DNA from: a bacterium
GTDB lineage: Bacteria > Planctomycetota > Planctomycetia > Gemmatales > Gemmataceae
Assembly (NCBI GenBank): GCA_017308215.1
Contig: JAFKFQ010000261.1
Span: 1 to 43,547 of the forward strand
Reading direction: 5' to 3'
Length of the DNA: 43,547 bases
Below the pieces are notes generated by a model. That model had not been told where the DNA came from. It made no database searches and worked only from the letters and a program-made list of their open reading frames with translations. Shown piece by piece: positions 16,027-25,134 of this stretch (within the stretch, counting starts at the first letter, position 1; each line of letters begins with the position of its first letter). Position numbers and translations under genes: made by a program.

Positions 16027-18006
16027 ATGGGAACGGCCCGGCTCGGGGCGGTCCGCCGCATTCTCGACCTCGCCCGCGACGCGGGGCACGCCGACGGCGA
16101 ACTCCTCGACCGCTACCGGCACGCCCGCGACGACGACGCCTTCGGGGCGCTCGTCCGCCGCCACGGGCCGATGGTGTTCGGGGTGTGCCGGCGCGTGCTC
16201 CGCGACCCGCACGCCGCAGCCGACGCCTTCCAGGTCACGTTCCTGGTACTGGCGAAGCGCGCCGGCGCGGTCCGCCCGCCGGGCGTGCTCGGGGCGTGGC
16301 TGTACGGCGTCGCCGTGCGCACGGCGCTGAAGGCGCGCGGCCGTGAGGTGCGCCGCCGCGACGTGGAACGCGACTACGCCTCGCGGCCGCGCCACGAGGC
16401 GCCCGCCGCCGACACCGATCTGCTCCGCCAGATCGACGCGCAGCTCGCCGAGCTGCCCGAGAAGTACCGCCTGCCGCTGGTGCTGTGCGGGGTCGAGGGG
16501 CTCGGGAAGGCGGAGGCGGCGGAACGGCTCGGTCTGCCGGAAGGCACCGTGTCGAGCCGCCTGGCGCGGGCGCGCGACCTGCTCCGCGGCCGGCTCGAGC
16601 GGCGCGGCGTGGTCGTGCCCGCGGCGCTGCTGCTGGCGCTCACGCCCGACCGCCTCCGCGCTGCTGTTCCTGCCGATCTCTCGTCCGCCGTCGTCGAAAC
16701 CGCCGTCGGGGCCGTGCCCGTGTCGGCCCCCGTCCTCGAACTCACCCGCGAGGTTCTCGCCGCCATGTCCGCACCCGTCTGGAAGATCCCGGCCGCCGCC
16801 GTGGCCGCGTTCGCCATCTCCGTCGGCGCCGTCGGCCTGTCCGGTGCCCAGCCCGAGCCCGCCGCCCAGAAGGCGAAGGGCGACAAACCGCGCGACGAGC
16901 GCCCGGCGCACCGCGCCGCCGGCACGCTCGGCCCGGTCGACGAAAAGGCCGGCACCATCACCCTGGTCCGTAAGTTCGACGGTGGGGAAAAGAGCGAGGT
17001 GGTGACGGTGGCGAAGGACGCGGCGGTCGTCGTGGACGGCAAGGCGGCGAAGCTCGGCGACCTGAAGGCCGGCGGCGTCGTCGAGGTCGAGCGGGCCGCC
17101 GAGGCCGGGCCGGCGACGAAGGTGGCCGTGACGGGGCAGCGGGTGACGAGCGTCCTCTCCGCGGTGGACGGGGGCACGCTGTGGCTGCGTGGCAAGCCGG
17201 GCGACCGCGACATCCCGCTCGCCGCCGGGGCCACGGTCACGCTCAACGGGAAGGCTGCGACGCTGGCCGACCTGCGCGTCGGCGAGCCGGTGACGGTCGT
17301 CCTCACGGCCGACGGGTCGGCGGCCCGGTCGGTCACGGCCGGGGCCGCGGCACAGCCGGACAAGCCGCGGGACAAGGCCGGCGACCGGCCGCGGGACAAG
17401 GCGGAGCCGCGCGAGGGCGACAAGGCCGCCCCGCAGCCCGACCGCCCGAAGGACGGCGAGAAGCGCCCGGCTCGCGTGGCCCGGCAGACCGGCACGGTCG
17501 GCGGCGTGGACGCGACCGCCGGCACGATCACGCTCGTCCGCAAGGGCGACGGCGGCGAGCGGCGCGAGACCATCCCGGTGGCGAAGGACGCGGCGGTCGT
17601 CGTGGACGGCAAGGCGGCGAAGCTGGCGGACGTGAAGGCAAAGGGCGTCGCCGAGGTCGAGCTGCCCGGCGAGCGCCAACCGGCGACGAAGGTGACGGTG
17701 ACGGGCGAGAAACTGGCCGGCATCCTCACGAACGTCGACAAGACCACGATCAGCGTCGGCCAGCGCGGCACCGCGGGGACGCCGGCCGACCGCAAACTGG
17801 CACTCGCGCCGAACGTCGTCGTCACGCTCGACGGCAAGGCGGCGAAGCTGGCCGACCTGCAAACCGCCGACCGCGTGACCGTGACGCTGACCACCGACGG
17901 CACCGCGGCGCTGGTCATCGCCGCCGGCGTGCCGAAGCGCGACGGCGACCAGCCGCGGCCGCGCGAGGGCGACCGGCCCCGCCCGAAGGACGGCGAGCGC
18001 CCGTAA
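16027..18006 (+). CDS. ECF-type sigma factor fused to a transmembrane segment and exported repeats
   Basis: 659 residues from the ATG at 16027, which has GGAGG six bases upstream. Residues 40-85 are sigma region 2 (LVRRHGPMVFGVCRRVLRD, DAFQVTFLVLAKRA). Residues 145-190 are region 4 (LPEKYRLPLVLCGVEGLGKA, GTVSSRLARARDLLRGRL). A single membrane helix at about 252-276 (PAAAVAAFAISVGAVGLSGA) is followed by about 380 residues that should lie outside the membrane. They contain repeated beta units built on AGTITLVRK, VAKDAAVVVDGKAAKL and VTVVLTADGSAA, with Lys/Asp/Arg/Pro-rich linkers. Membrane-tethered ECF factors of this kind are a planctomycete speciality. The output promoters and the sensed signal are unknown. 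Confidence 0.88.
   Translation: MGTARLGAVRRILDLARDAGHADGELLDRYRHARDDDAFGALVRRHGPMVFGVCRRVLRDPHAAADAFQVTFLVLAKRAGAVRPPGVLGAWLYGVAVRTALKARGREVRRRDVERDYASRPRHEAPAADTDLLRQIDAQLAELPEKYRLPLVLCGVEGLGKAEAAERLGLPEGTVSSRLARARDLLRGRLERRGVVVPAALLLALTPDRLRAAVPADLSSAVVETAVGAVPVSAPVLELTREVLAAMSAPVWKIPAAAVAAFAISVGAVGLSGAQPEPAAQKAKGDKPRDERPAHRAAGTLGPVDEKAGTITLVRKFDGGEKSEVVTVAKDAAVVVDGKAAKLGDLKAGGVVEVERAAEAGPATKVAVTGQRVTSVLSAVDGGTLWLRGKPGDRDIPLAAGATVTLNGKAATLADLRVGEPVTVVLTADGSAARSVTAGAAAQPDKPRDKAGDRPRDKAEPREGDKAAPQPDRPKDGEKRPARVARQTGTVGGVDATAGTITLVRKGDGGERRETIPVAKDAAVVVDGKAAKLADVKAKGVAEVELPGERQPATKVTVTGEKLAGILTNVDKTTISVGQRGTAGTPADRKLALAPNVVVTLDGKAAKLADLQTADRVTVTLTTDGTAALVIAAGVPKRDGDQPRPREGDRPRPKDGERP
17006..17624 (+). 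repeat. internal duplication within the ECF sigma factor gene (49-base identical segments)
   Basis: Bases 17006-17054 and 17576-17624 are identical over 49 positions, 570 bases apart and in the same frame. A shorter related copy is at about 17829-17850. The surrounding protein repeats are also alike, so a roughly 190-codon module was duplicated, apparently recently or kept uniform by recombination. Confidence 0.85.
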
Positions 18007-18007
18007 C

Positions 18008-18784
18008 CTACCGCGGCCGGCGGACCGTGTAGTGGTCGCTGGCCGTGTGGATGCGAATACGGCCGGTGTCGGCGTACGGGTCGAACAGCGCCAGCAGCGG
18101 CCCGGGCGCCAGCCGGTCGAGGTAGTCCGCCAGGAGGAACCGGAGAATACGCCACCGGTTCTCCGCCGTGTCCGGGAACGCCCACTCGTACGCCACCGAC
18201 TCCGTCTCGTAGCCCGCCCCGGCCGCCCGCAGCGCGGCCGCCACGTCCTCGGACGTGTGGTACGGCACCTCCATGCCGAGCGTGCGGAACGCGGCGATCC
18301 AGAACCCGACGAGCACGTTCGCCCGCGGCGCGACGGCGGTGACGAACGCACCGCCCGGTGCCACCGCACCGGCCAGCGCGGCCACACGCACCGGCAGCTC
18401 TGGGACGTAGTAGAGCGAGTGGTTGGCGAGCACCGCGTCGAACCCGCCGGCGGTCCCGTCCGGCAGCGCCGCCGCGGCGGTGACGGGGTGAGCGGTGGTT
18501 CCCGCCAGCCGCGCGACGGCCTGTTGTCGTGCCGCATCGACCGGCTCGACGAGGGTCAGCCGCAGCCGCGCCGGCGGCCACCCGGCCACCCCGAGCAGTC
18601 GCGCCGTGAACGTGCCGGACCCGCACCCGAAGTCGAGCAGCCGGACCGGGCCGTCGGCCGGTACCACGCCCGCGAGGCGGCGCACGTACACCCGGGCGTC
18701 TTCTTCCGCCTCGGTGGCGTGCGCCTCGAAGAAGGCGTAGTCGTCGGCGATCGGGCCGAAGTCCTTGGCGGGCGTCGCGCTCAT
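18008..18784 (-). CDS. class I SAM-dependent methyltransferase
   Basis: 258 residues from the ATG at 18784, preceded by GGGGAGGTG; a GTG three codons upstream is less likely. Motif I is RLLDFGCGSGTFTARLL, followed by an acidic strand end (LTLVEPVDAA) and a motif IV-like DAVLANHSLYYVPELP, then LAGAVAPGGAFVTAV. These define a Rossmann-type methyltransferase; the methyl acceptor is not evident. It converges on the ECF sigma factor gene with one base between stop codons. Confidence 0.87.
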   Translation of the reverse strand: MSATPAKDFGPIADDYAFFEAHATEAEEDARVYVRRLAGVVPADGPVRLLDFGCGSGTFTARLLGVAGWPPARLRLTLVEPVDAARQQAVARLAGTTAHPVTAAAALPDGTAGGFDAVLANHSLYYVPELPVRVAALAGAVAPGGAFVTAVAPRANVLVGFWIAAFRTLGMEVPYHTSEDVAAALRAAGAGYETESVAYEWAFPDTAENRWRILRFLLADYLDRLAPGPLLALFDPYADTGRIRIHTASDHYTVRRPR

Positions 18785-18964
18785 CGGCCGCACCTCCCCA
18801 TCAGATCACGTCTTGCGGCGGAACCCGACCGCCCCGGCGGCAACGGTCGTCGGTTCAGGGCCGAGCGTACCGCGGCGGCGTGCGTGGGGCAACGGTCCCG
18901 CACCGGTTGACAGGCCGGGTGGTGGCGCACACGATGGTGGTGCCCCGTCGAGCGGAAGCGCGCC

Positions 18965-19807
18965 ATGTCCAACGCCGTCATCTGTGCCGGGTGTGCCGCC
19001 GGGCTCGCCGTCCCGCCGGGGGTGACGGGGAAGGCGCTCCGCTGCCCGCGCTGCGGTACCGTCAACACCGTCCCCGGCGCCGAACCCGCACCGCCGCCGC
19101 GAGTCCGCGCCCGCCGCGAACCTGGGTACGAGTACGACGACGCCCCGTCGCCGCGGCGCCGCGAGGAGGGTGGCGTGCCGGAGTGGGCGTGGGGCGTCGG
19201 CGCGGCGGTCGTCGGGGTGGGGGCGATCGTCGTGCTCGGGCTGGTGCTCGCCAACCGTGCCCAGGAACCCGCCGCGGTGCCGCCCGGTCCCAACCCGCCC
19301 GCCCCCACCCCGGCCGCCCTATCCTCCAAGCGGGCGGGGAGGCCGGAGACGTGGGTGACGGGAACACACGAGGCGAGCGGCGCCATCTGGGAGTTCCCGA
19401 CCACGGGCTGGCCGGCCTCGTTCAGTTCCGTCGTCCGGATCGGCGACCGCGCCAGCCTCACGTTCTCCGTCGTCATCCACGAGGTGTCCGAGAAGAACCG
19501 GACGACGCCGGGCGCCCACCCACTCGGCCTGTTGCGAGCGGCCGCCCCCGGCCGCAGCCGGATGTGGGGCCGCCTGGTCGAGTCCACCGGCACCCGCGAC
19601 GGGCGCCCGACGGCGGTCCTGCGCACCCAGAATGCCGTCGCCCTGTACGCCGCCGACCACAACACGACGTACGAGTTCACCGTCATTACGCCGCAGCACG
19701 ACGGGGGCGAGGCGCGGGTGAAGCGGTTCTTCGACTCGGTCCGCATCACCAAGCCGCCGCCCCCCGAGCCCGGCGTGCCGGTTCCCGACCCGCCGGCGGC
19801 GAAGTAG
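18965..19807 (+). CDS. membrane protein with N-terminal zinc-ribbon and exported C-terminal domain
   Basis: 280 residues. The N-terminus has two Cys pairs (ICAGCAAG and RCPRCGTVNTVPG) forming a probable zinc ribbon at residues 6-38. A Pro/Arg-rich linker leads to one membrane helix at about 75-97 (GAAVVGVGAIVVLGLVLAN). The rest (about 125-270) is a beta-rich domain (TGWPASFSSVVRIGDRASLT, YEFTVITPQHDGG, VKRFFDSVRIT) that should lie outside the membrane. Similar 'zinc-ribbon plus TM plus domain' proteins are common in Planctomycetes. No function is known to me. Confidence 0.7.
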   Translation: MSNAVICAGCAAGLAVPPGVTGKALRCPRCGTVNTVPGAEPAPPPRVRARREPGYEYDDAPSPRRREEGGVPEWAWGVGAAVVGVGAIVVLGLVLANRAQEPAAVPPGPNPPAPTPAALSSKRAGRPETWVTGTHEASGAIWEFPTTGWPASFSSVVRIGDRASLTFSVVIHEVSEKNRTTPGAHPLGLLRAAAPGRSRMWGRLVESTGTRDGRPTAVLRTQNAVALYAADHNTTYEFTVITPQHDGGEARVKRFFDSVRITKPPPPEPGVPVPDPPAAK

Positions 19808-19823
19808 GGGCTGTGAGGACTTT

Positions 19824-19857
19824 GGGACTGTGGGACAGGGACCTGACCCACAGTCCC
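19824..19857. terminator. hairpin between convergent genes, probable bidirectional terminator
   Basis: gggactgtggg at 19824-19834 pairs exactly with cccacagtccc at 19847-19857, with a 12-base loop, and outer gggctgtg/cacagccc bases add to the stem. It sits between the stops of the zinc-ribbon protein (plus) and holA (minus). There is no clear U-tract on either side. Confidence 0.6.
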
Positions 19858-19863
19858 ACAGCC

Positions 19864-20871
19864 CTACCCCCGCGGCCGCGCCAGGCGCACCACCAGCCGC
19901 TCCACCTGCACCCGCTCGGGCAGCGCGCTGCCGCCCTTCAGCCCGTGGTTGATCTCCACCAGCCAGTCGGTGAGCGAGTCGAGCCGGCGGCGGCCGAGCC
20001 AGCGCACCTGCTTCTCGAAGCTCGCCCGCGCCTGCGGCCACGCCGGCACCTTCGCCGCGTCCATCGCCGGGCCGAGTGCCTGCCCGTGGGCGAGCTGCCG
20101 CCCCACCGCCGCCAGCTTCCGCAGCTGGGCCGTCAGCGGGCCGAGCACCGCCATCGGGTCTTCGCCCTCGGCGAACAGCCGCTCCAGTATCCCCAGCGCC
20201 GCCGCCGGCTTCCCCTCGCCGACCGCGTCGAGGATGCGGAACACGTCCGCCCCCGCGCTGCGGCCGACGAGGCGGTGGACGTCTGCCGCCTCGATCTCGC
20301 GCCGCCCCCCGACCGCCACCGCCAGCTTCTCGAGCTCCTGGTCGAGCTGCCCCATCGCCGTCCCGACGAGATCGACGAGCAGCTCGGCGGCGTCGGCGGC
20401 GAGCGCCTTGCCGTGCCCGGCCTTCGCCCAGTCGCGCACCCACGCGCCGAGCTTGTACGCTGGCGGCGCCTTGCAGCTCACCTTCGCCGCGTCGGGTAGT
20501 GCCTTGGCGAGCTTCGTCGTCTCGGGGAACGCCTTCACGTCGAGGATGAGCACGCCGGCCGCGGCCGGGGCGGCGACGTACTTCTCCAGCGCCGGGCGGT
20601 GGGCGGTGACGAAGGCGTCGGCCGGGTCGATCACCACGACGCGGCACGGGCTGAGGAACGGGAGGGTGTCGAGGTCGTTGCGGACGGTGGAGAAGTCGAG
20701 TTTGTCTCCGGGGTAGGCGGCGACGGCGAACGCCGGGTCGGCGTCGCCGAGGGCGAGTTTGAGGACGGCGTCGCGGCAGCGGCGCTTGAGGAAGTCCTCG
20801 TCGCCGGCGAGGACGTAGACCGGTTGGCGCTTCGCTTTGCCGACGGCGGCGAGGAACGGGAGGGCGTCCAT
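19864..20871 (-). CDS. holA: DNA polymerase III subunit delta
   Basis: 335 residues, the usual length. Delta opens the sliding clamp as part of the clamp loader. The three-domain AAA+-like layout is visible: QPVYVLAGDEDFLKRRCRDA at the N-terminus, LPFLSPCRVVVIDPADAF, AGVLILDVKAFP, then the helical domain with MGQLDQELEKLAVAVGGR and GRSAGADVFRILDAVGEGKP. The C-terminal collar contains PLTAQLRKLAAVGRQLAHGQ. Walker motifs are absent, as is normal for delta. Confidence 0.92.
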   Translation of the reverse strand: MDALPFLAAVGKAKRQPVYVLAGDEDFLKRRCRDAVLKLALGDADPAFAVAAYPGDKLDFSTVRNDLDTLPFLSPCRVVVIDPADAFVTAHRPALEKYVAAPAAAGVLILDVKAFPETTKLAKALPDAAKVSCKAPPAYKLGAWVRDWAKAGHGKALAADAAELLVDLVGTAMGQLDQELEKLAVAVGGRREIEAADVHRLVGRSAGADVFRILDAVGEGKPAAALGILERLFAEGEDPMAVLGPLTAQLRKLAAVGRQLAHGQALGPAMDAAKVPAWPQARASFEKQVRWLGRRRLDSLTDWLVEINHGLKGGSALPERVQVERLVVRLARPRG

Positions 20872-20907
20872 GCGGCGGGTCCGGGGGCGCGGGGGGCTAC
20901 ACCCGTT

Positions 20908-21249
20908 TTATGCCTCCGCCTTCCCGCGCCGCGGCAGGACCGAGTCGACGCCGAGGAAGATGGCGAGCATGAGCAGGAGCGGTGGCACCGCCGCGGCAAT
21001 GGGGAACCACTGCGTCCCGTCGCTCCCGAGCTGTCGGAAGGACGTGGTGGGGTGGCGGAGGAGAAAGGTGAGGCGCACCAGTGGCGCGGCGGCGAGTGCG
21101 ACCCCGAGGCACAGGACCGCGAGCCGGAACTCCAGCGGTCGGCGGATGCGCTCCGGGTGGCCGAGCGCCGCCCAGAACAACCCGAGGAGCAGTGCCCCCT
21201 CGACCCACCCGCGGCCCGTGATGCCGAAGAAGATCTCGAACACGTCCAT
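20908..21249 (-). CDS. small hypothetical membrane protein
   Basis: 113 residues with three hydrophobic helices: residues about 15-30, LAVLCLGVALAAAPLVRLTF near 44-63, and PIAAAVPPLLLMLAIFLGVD near 83-102. The C-terminus is positively charged (PRRGKAEA). A GAGGG sequence lies about ten bases before the ATG. It starts a run of short minus-strand genes ending upstream of holA. Not recognised. Confidence 0.55.
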   Translation of the reverse strand: MDVFEIFFGITGRGWVEGALLLGLFWAALGHPERIRRPLEFRLAVLCLGVALAAAPLVRLTFLLRHPTTSFRQLGSDGTQWFPIAAAVPPLLLMLAIFLGVDSVLPRRGKAEA

Positions 21250-21319
21250 TGCCGCGCCCTCTGCCGTTCACGGAACGACGCCGGCGGCCCGCCGACGTTT
21301 CTCGGCGCGGGCGAGCGGG

Positions 21320-21796
21320 TCACGCGGCCGGCCCGCGGTCCGAGGCGAGCAGGTAGTAGACGTCGGTGGCGATCTTCGACGGGTCGTGGTTCCATTCGTC
21401 CTGCCAGTGGCCGTAGACCTCCCAGCACGGACCGGCCGGCGTGTGGCCGGCGGCCGCGCACCACCGGCGGACCGCGTCGTGCGCGTCGCCGAGCCGGGCG
21501 TAGGAGCCGTGGTGGGTCGTTGTGGCGGCGGGCCCGGCCGGGGTGGCCGAGCCGACGACCTCGCCGTGCCCGGCGAACGGCGCGGCGAGCTCGACACCGA
21601 CCTCCAGGTTGATCGCCCCGTCGAGGTAGACCGCGACGTGCCGGCCCGCCCCCGGGACCTGTTGTGCGCGGACGACGTTCCACACCGTCCCGCAGGCTTC
21701 GGGAACGACCTTTGAGAGTTCCTGGGGTTGCGCCCGTCGGCGTACGACCGCGAGCGGTCTACTGTCGAGCTGTTCGAGCCGGACGACGTACTCCAT
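21320..21796 (-). CDS. GyrI-like/AraC effector-binding-domain protein
   Basis: 158 residues. The fold pattern of a stand-alone GyrI-like small-molecule binding domain is visible: VRLEQLDSRPLAVVRRRA, GTVWNVVRAQ, VAVYLDG, EVGVELAAPF, then TTHHGSYARLGDAHDAVRRW and PCWEVYGHWQDEW. The conserved Glu expected in the ligand pocket fits the WEVYGHW segment. Such domains bind lipophilic or antibiotic-like ligands and may hydrolyse or sequester them. A GGAGGG ribosome binding site lies about nine bases before the start. Confidence 0.75.
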   Translation of the reverse strand: MEYVVRLEQLDSRPLAVVRRRAQPQELSKVVPEACGTVWNVVRAQQVPGAGRHVAVYLDGAINLEVGVELAAPFAGHGEVVGSATPAGPAATTTHHGSYARLGDAHDAVRRWCAAAGHTPAGPCWEVYGHWQDEWNHDPSKIATDVYYLLASDRGPAA

Positions 21797-21815
21797 GCGA
21801 ATGCCCTCCGCCGGG

Positions 21816-22349
21816 TCAGCGTTGCCGTTCCCAGAGCGATTCGTCGAGCACCTGTGCGACGGACGGGTCTGCTCGGACGCGGAGCAGGTCGAACCGGATC
21901 GCCGTTAGCCGCATGGCGAACAGCGCCGCCCGCTCCGGGTTCCCGCCGAACAACTGGAGCTGCTCGGCCAGCCACCGCTCGGTGGCCGCGACATCCCGCC
22001 GGAACCCGTCCGGGTGGCCGATGTCGCCGGACGGCACCACGTCACCGTCCGGCCGGGCGGGCGTCGCCAGCCCGAGCTCCCACAGGCACAGGTCGTAATG
22101 CCCGAGGAACCCCCGGTCGCCCGACGGCACGAGCCCCTGCCCGTGGAGGCAGACGAACAGGCAGAACACCGGCACGTGCATGTCGCCGAAGATGACCGCG
22201 GCCGTCTTCCACCCGGCGAGGCGGGCGGCCGGGTCGGCGCCCTCGATCGCGCCGGCGTAGGCTTCGGCGAACCAGTTGCGCCAGCCTGGGTGCGGGTGGT
22301 AGTCCCGCAGGACCGCGGCGAGCGAGTAACCCGGGTCCACGGTCGCCAT
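21816..22349 (-). CDS. hypothetical protein
   Basis: 177 residues, not recognised. Soluble and mixed in composition, with no signal peptide. Notable segments are YHPHPGWRNWFAEAYAGAIE, a hydrophobic IFGDMHVPVFCLFVCLHGQG and ERAALFAMRLTAIRFDLLRV. A GGAGGG site precedes the ATG. It is 19 bases upstream of the GyrI-like gene on the same strand, so the two are probably cotranscribed. Confidence 0.6.
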   Translation of the reverse strand: MATVDPGYSLAAVLRDYHPHPGWRNWFAEAYAGAIEGADPAARLAGWKTAAVIFGDMHVPVFCLFVCLHGQGLVPSGDRGFLGHYDLCLWELGLATPARPDGDVVPSGDIGHPDGFRRDVAATERWLAEQLQLFGGNPERAALFAMRLTAIRFDLLRVRADPSVAQVLDESLWERQR

Positions 22350-22364
22350 CCGCGGCCCTCCGTA

Positions 22365-23720
22365 TCACCGACCTGCCGCGGCGCTCGGCGCCGAGCGCAG
22401 CCCCGCGGTGTTCACCGCGACGACGCGGTAGGTGTGGCGCCCGCCGGGCTCGGCGGTCGCGTCCGTGAACCGCAGCGGTACCAGCGGCAGCGCCGGCGTG
22501 TCGCTGTACTGCACCCCCTGGAAGACCGGGCGGCCGAACGGGTTCTTCGCCACCCCCGGCGCCTCCGCGAGTTCCTTCCCGTCCCGCTCGACGACGAACT
22601 TCGCCAGCCCGCTCTCCGGGTCGGCCGCGGCGTCCCACGTGAGCACATTCCCCTCGACGCGCAGATTGGTCGGGGCCGGCGGCGGGGTGGTGTCGGCGAC
22701 CTTCGTGTCGGTGACGTACCGCGTCCACTCCTGCGCGACCGCCTCGTTCGGCAGCCACGCGGCCTTGAGCGGGTCGCCGGCGAACTTGGCAGCCGGCACC
22801 GCCTCGCCGCCGAGGACCGGGGCGAGCCACGCCTTCCCCACCGGCATCGGGTTGAGTGGGCCGGCGGTCTTTGGGAGGCGGTCGGCGAGGCAGGCGTCGA
22901 GCCACGGGATCGCCAGGTAACGCTGGTTCCCGCACTCGTGACTCGTGAGCGGGTCGACCGCGACGCCGACGAGCCCGCCCTTGCCGCGGACGGCGGCGAA
23001 GAACGCCTCGTTCGCCGGCCACACCCCGGAGAACCGGTCACCCTTCACCGTGACGCCCTCCTTCGTGCCGAGGTTGCACATCACGGGCACGGCCAGCGCG
23101 GCGTCGGGGAGCGTGTGCGCCTTGATGCCGGTCCGCGCGGGGTCGGCCTTGAGCTGCGGCACGCCCGACCGGAGCCACGCGGCGGCGACGCGGTCGGGGT
23201 GGAGGAGCACCATCCCGCCGGCCCAGTGGCCGCCGCCGCTGTGCCCCCACAGCGCCCACGGCACCCGCGCCAGTTCCGGGTGACCGGACTGCGCCCCGAG
23301 GTCCGCGAGGCCCTTCTGGAACGCGGCGGCCGAGCCGTTGCGCGGGTCGCACCAGAGCTGGCAGTCGGCCTTCTCCGGCTGCTCGTAGGCCGGGGAGAGG
23401 AGCGCGCAGTCGTGCTTGCGGGCGAGCGCCTGCCAGTGCAGGTCGTAGGCGCCGGTCAGCCCGGACTTGCACGACCCCTCGCCGCACCCGTGCTGGTGGA
23501 CGACGACCCCGCGCAGCACCTTCACGCCCGGGGGAATCCAGACCGTGTAGTTGACTGGGAAGGCGAGCCCGCCGGGCGCCTTCGACGCCTCGTAGCGGAC
23601 GCGAAAGTACGGCGGGTCGGCGGGCGGGAAGGTGTCGTAGGGCGGCTGCTGGGCGCCGAGGTCCGCGACCAGCGCGGCGGCCCCGAGGGTGAGGAGCGAG
23701 GCGAATACGAATCGGGTCAC
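22365..23720 (-). CDS. secreted alpha/beta hydrolase with C-terminal fibronectin-III-like domain
   Basis: 451 residues from a GTG at 23720, chosen because a signal peptide ([20 protein letters not shown]) begins there and GGAGG lies nine bases upstream. Residues 40-300 form an alpha/beta hydrolase with [10 protein letters not shown] before the nucleophile elbow and [11 protein letters not shown] containing the catalytic Ser. The remaining acid and His are not certain, though [16 protein letters not shown] is a candidate. Residues about 350-445 form a fibronectin-III-like module ([33 protein letters not shown]). Likely an exported esterase or carbohydrate-related hydrolase; substrate unknown. 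Confidence 0.8.
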   Translation of the reverse strand: MTRFVFASLLTLGAAALVADLGAQQPPYDTFPPADPPYFRVRYEASKAPGGLAFPVNYTVWIPPGVKVLRGVVVHQHGCGEGSCKSGLTGAYDLHWQALARKHDCALLSPAYEQPEKADCQLWCDPRNGSAAAFQKGLADLGAQSGHPELARVPWALWGHSGGGHWAGGMVLLHPDRVAAAWLRSGVPQLKADPARTGIKAHTLPDAALAVPVMCNLGTKEGVTVKGDRFSGVWPANEAFFAAVRGKGGLVGVAVDPLTSHECGNQRYLAIPWLDACLADRLPKTAGPLNPMPVGKAWLAPVLGGEAVPAAKFAGDPLKAAWLPNEAVAQEWTRYVTDTKVADTTPPPAPTNLRVEGNVLTWDAAADPESGLAKFVVERDGKELAEAPGVAKNPFGRPVFQGVQYSDTPALPLVPLRFTDATAEPGGRHTYRVVAVNTAGLRSAPSAAAGR

Positions 23721-23803
23721 GGGCGTGATCCTCCCGGAGTCGCGGCGGGCCGGCTGACGTGCGTCATACGGCGCGGCGGGAGGTCGCCCACCCCACGGTC
23801 GGC

Positions 23804-24259
23804 TCAGCCGCCGGCGGGCGGCATCGGCCGGGCTGTTCTCATCTGCGCGCGGGGCTCCGGTGCGTCCGGTACCTCGGGCGCGGGGAGCCGGCGGACCACC
23901 GGGCCTTGGGTCGGAAACGGCGGGGGCGCGGGAGGCGGCGGCCGCTCGCCCTCGTCGAGCATGCGCCGGCTGTGGCCGACGACGAGGAGGAGGGCGACGC
24001 AGCCGACGACGACCAGGGCGCCGGCGGTGCGGGGGCGGTGCCGGGTGAGGAGGGCGATCGTGGCCCCGAACACGACCACGGTGAGCGCCTTGAAGGCTGC
24101 GAGCCCCGCCCACCCGTGGAGGTAGAGCCACGCATCGGCGACCGGGTTCGACTCGTACCCGATGCCCGCGTGGACGATGAGGTACGTCAGCGCCAGGTCG
24201 GTGAGGCTGAGTACGACGTACAGGACCAGCCCGACGATGCAGAACCGCTTCGCCGTCAT
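23804..24259 (-). CDS. DUF5658-type small membrane protein
   Basis: 151 residues from the ATG at 24259, preceded by AGGAGG at seven bases; an earlier in-frame start at 24304 has no such site. Three membrane helices are followed by a Pro-rich tail. The DUF5658 pattern is present: [31 protein letters not shown], then a second helix with [16 protein letters not shown]. Function is unknown; members are often single genes. The tail ([14 protein letters not shown]) is low complexity. Confidence 0.7.
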   Translation of the reverse strand: MTAKRFCIVGLVLYVVLSLTDLALTYLIVHAGIGYESNPVADAWLYLHGWAGLAAFKALTVVVFGATIALLTRHRPRTAGALVVVGCVALLLVVGHSRRMLDEGERPPPPAPPPFPTQGPVVRRLPAPEVPDAPEPRAQMRTARPMPPAGG

Positions 24260-24376
24260 CCCCACGCCTCCTGGTCGGGTACCGCCTGGCCACCGCATCG
24301 ACACCGTGACCCACCAGGGGGTTCGCTCCGCGGCGCGTCATCTTAGCACAAATATTATCGGGCGAACCGCCGGAGA

Positions 24377-25075
24377 TTACTCCTCCGCCTCGTCCCACCG
24401 CACGCGCTTCGACCGCTGTGTACGACCCGACTTGATTCGCTTCTCGCGGGGTCGGTGGTCGGGCTTGTCGTGAGTCGCGGGGCGGATGCCCGGCCCCGGC
24501 GGCGCGGGGTCGGGCGGTGCGGCAGCCACACCAATTCTCACCTCGAGCAACCGCTCGCGGAGCCGGTCCAGCATCTCCGGCGTGAGCCGGATCGGGGCAA
24601 CCGGGAGAGTGGGGCGCGGGGGCCGCCGGCGGCCCAGTGCCGGGCTCACCGCCACGCACTCCCCGGCCGTGGCGTGGCGGGTGAACTCGTCGAGCGTGGC
24701 GCAGAAGTGAACCGAACGGTCGCACGCCTCGCAGTGCCGTACCCGCACGTCGGCCGTCGGGGTGAGCCGGTCCCACCGGGCGGGGCACTCGAACTGAAAG
24801 CGGAGCCGATAGGATTCGAGGGCGGGGTGGGCGACGACGGCGAGCCAGTCGGCGTCGAGGCCGATGGACAGGAGGTGGAGTCGGCCGGTGAATTGGACGC
24901 GATCAAGGCTCCGCTCGGGCGCCCCGGCGACGTGGGTTTCGAGGCGGATGAACTCCGCCTTGCGGGCGGAGAAGGGATCGGACTGGTCGTCGAGCCAGTC
25001 GGCGTAGACGAGCCGGGGGGTGGCGAGCGAGGGGGCGTCGAGGATCGCGCGGAGGAAGGCCGGTTCGTCGCTCAA
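24377..25075 (-). CDS. TIGR02996 domain protein with Cys/His-rich segment
   Basis: 232 residues from a TTG at 25075, which gives [20 protein letters not shown], the usual start of TIGR02996 ('repeat-companion') proteins; no ATG fits. The domain continues [14 protein letters not shown] and [11 protein letters not shown]. Residues about 75-150 hold a Cys/His-rich module ([33 protein letters not shown]) that looks zinc-binding. The tail is strongly basic ([16 protein letters not shown]) and could bind nucleic acid or ribosomes. TIGR02996 proteins are expanded in Gemmata-type Planctomycetes; their function is unknown. Confidence 0.78.
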   Translation of the reverse strand: MSDEPAFLRAILDAPSLATPRLVYADWLDDQSDPFSARKAEFIRLETHVAGAPERSLDRVQFTGRLHLLSIGLDADWLAVVAHPALESYRLRFQFECPARWDRLTPTADVRVRHCEACDRSVHFCATLDEFTRHATAGECVAVSPALGRRRPPRPTLPVAPIRLTPEMLDRLRERLLEVRIGVAAAPPDPAPPGPGIRPATHDKPDHRPREKRIKSGRTQRSKRVRWDEAEE

Positions 25076-25134
25076 GCGGGGTCTCCGTGGGTCGGGCGTG
25101 ACCCACGGACGGGCGCGGCGGCGGGCGGGTTCGG

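Noticed and set aside
15937..18626. Two overlapping minus-strand open frames of over 700 codons opposite the ECF sigma factor
   Set aside because: No family resemblance; the plus-strand frame has sigma regions 2 and 4 and a membrane helix.
22014..24125. A 703-codon plus-strand open frame over the hydrolase region
   Set aside because: It crosses several minus-strand genes with good ribosome binding sites and motifs; a GC shadow.
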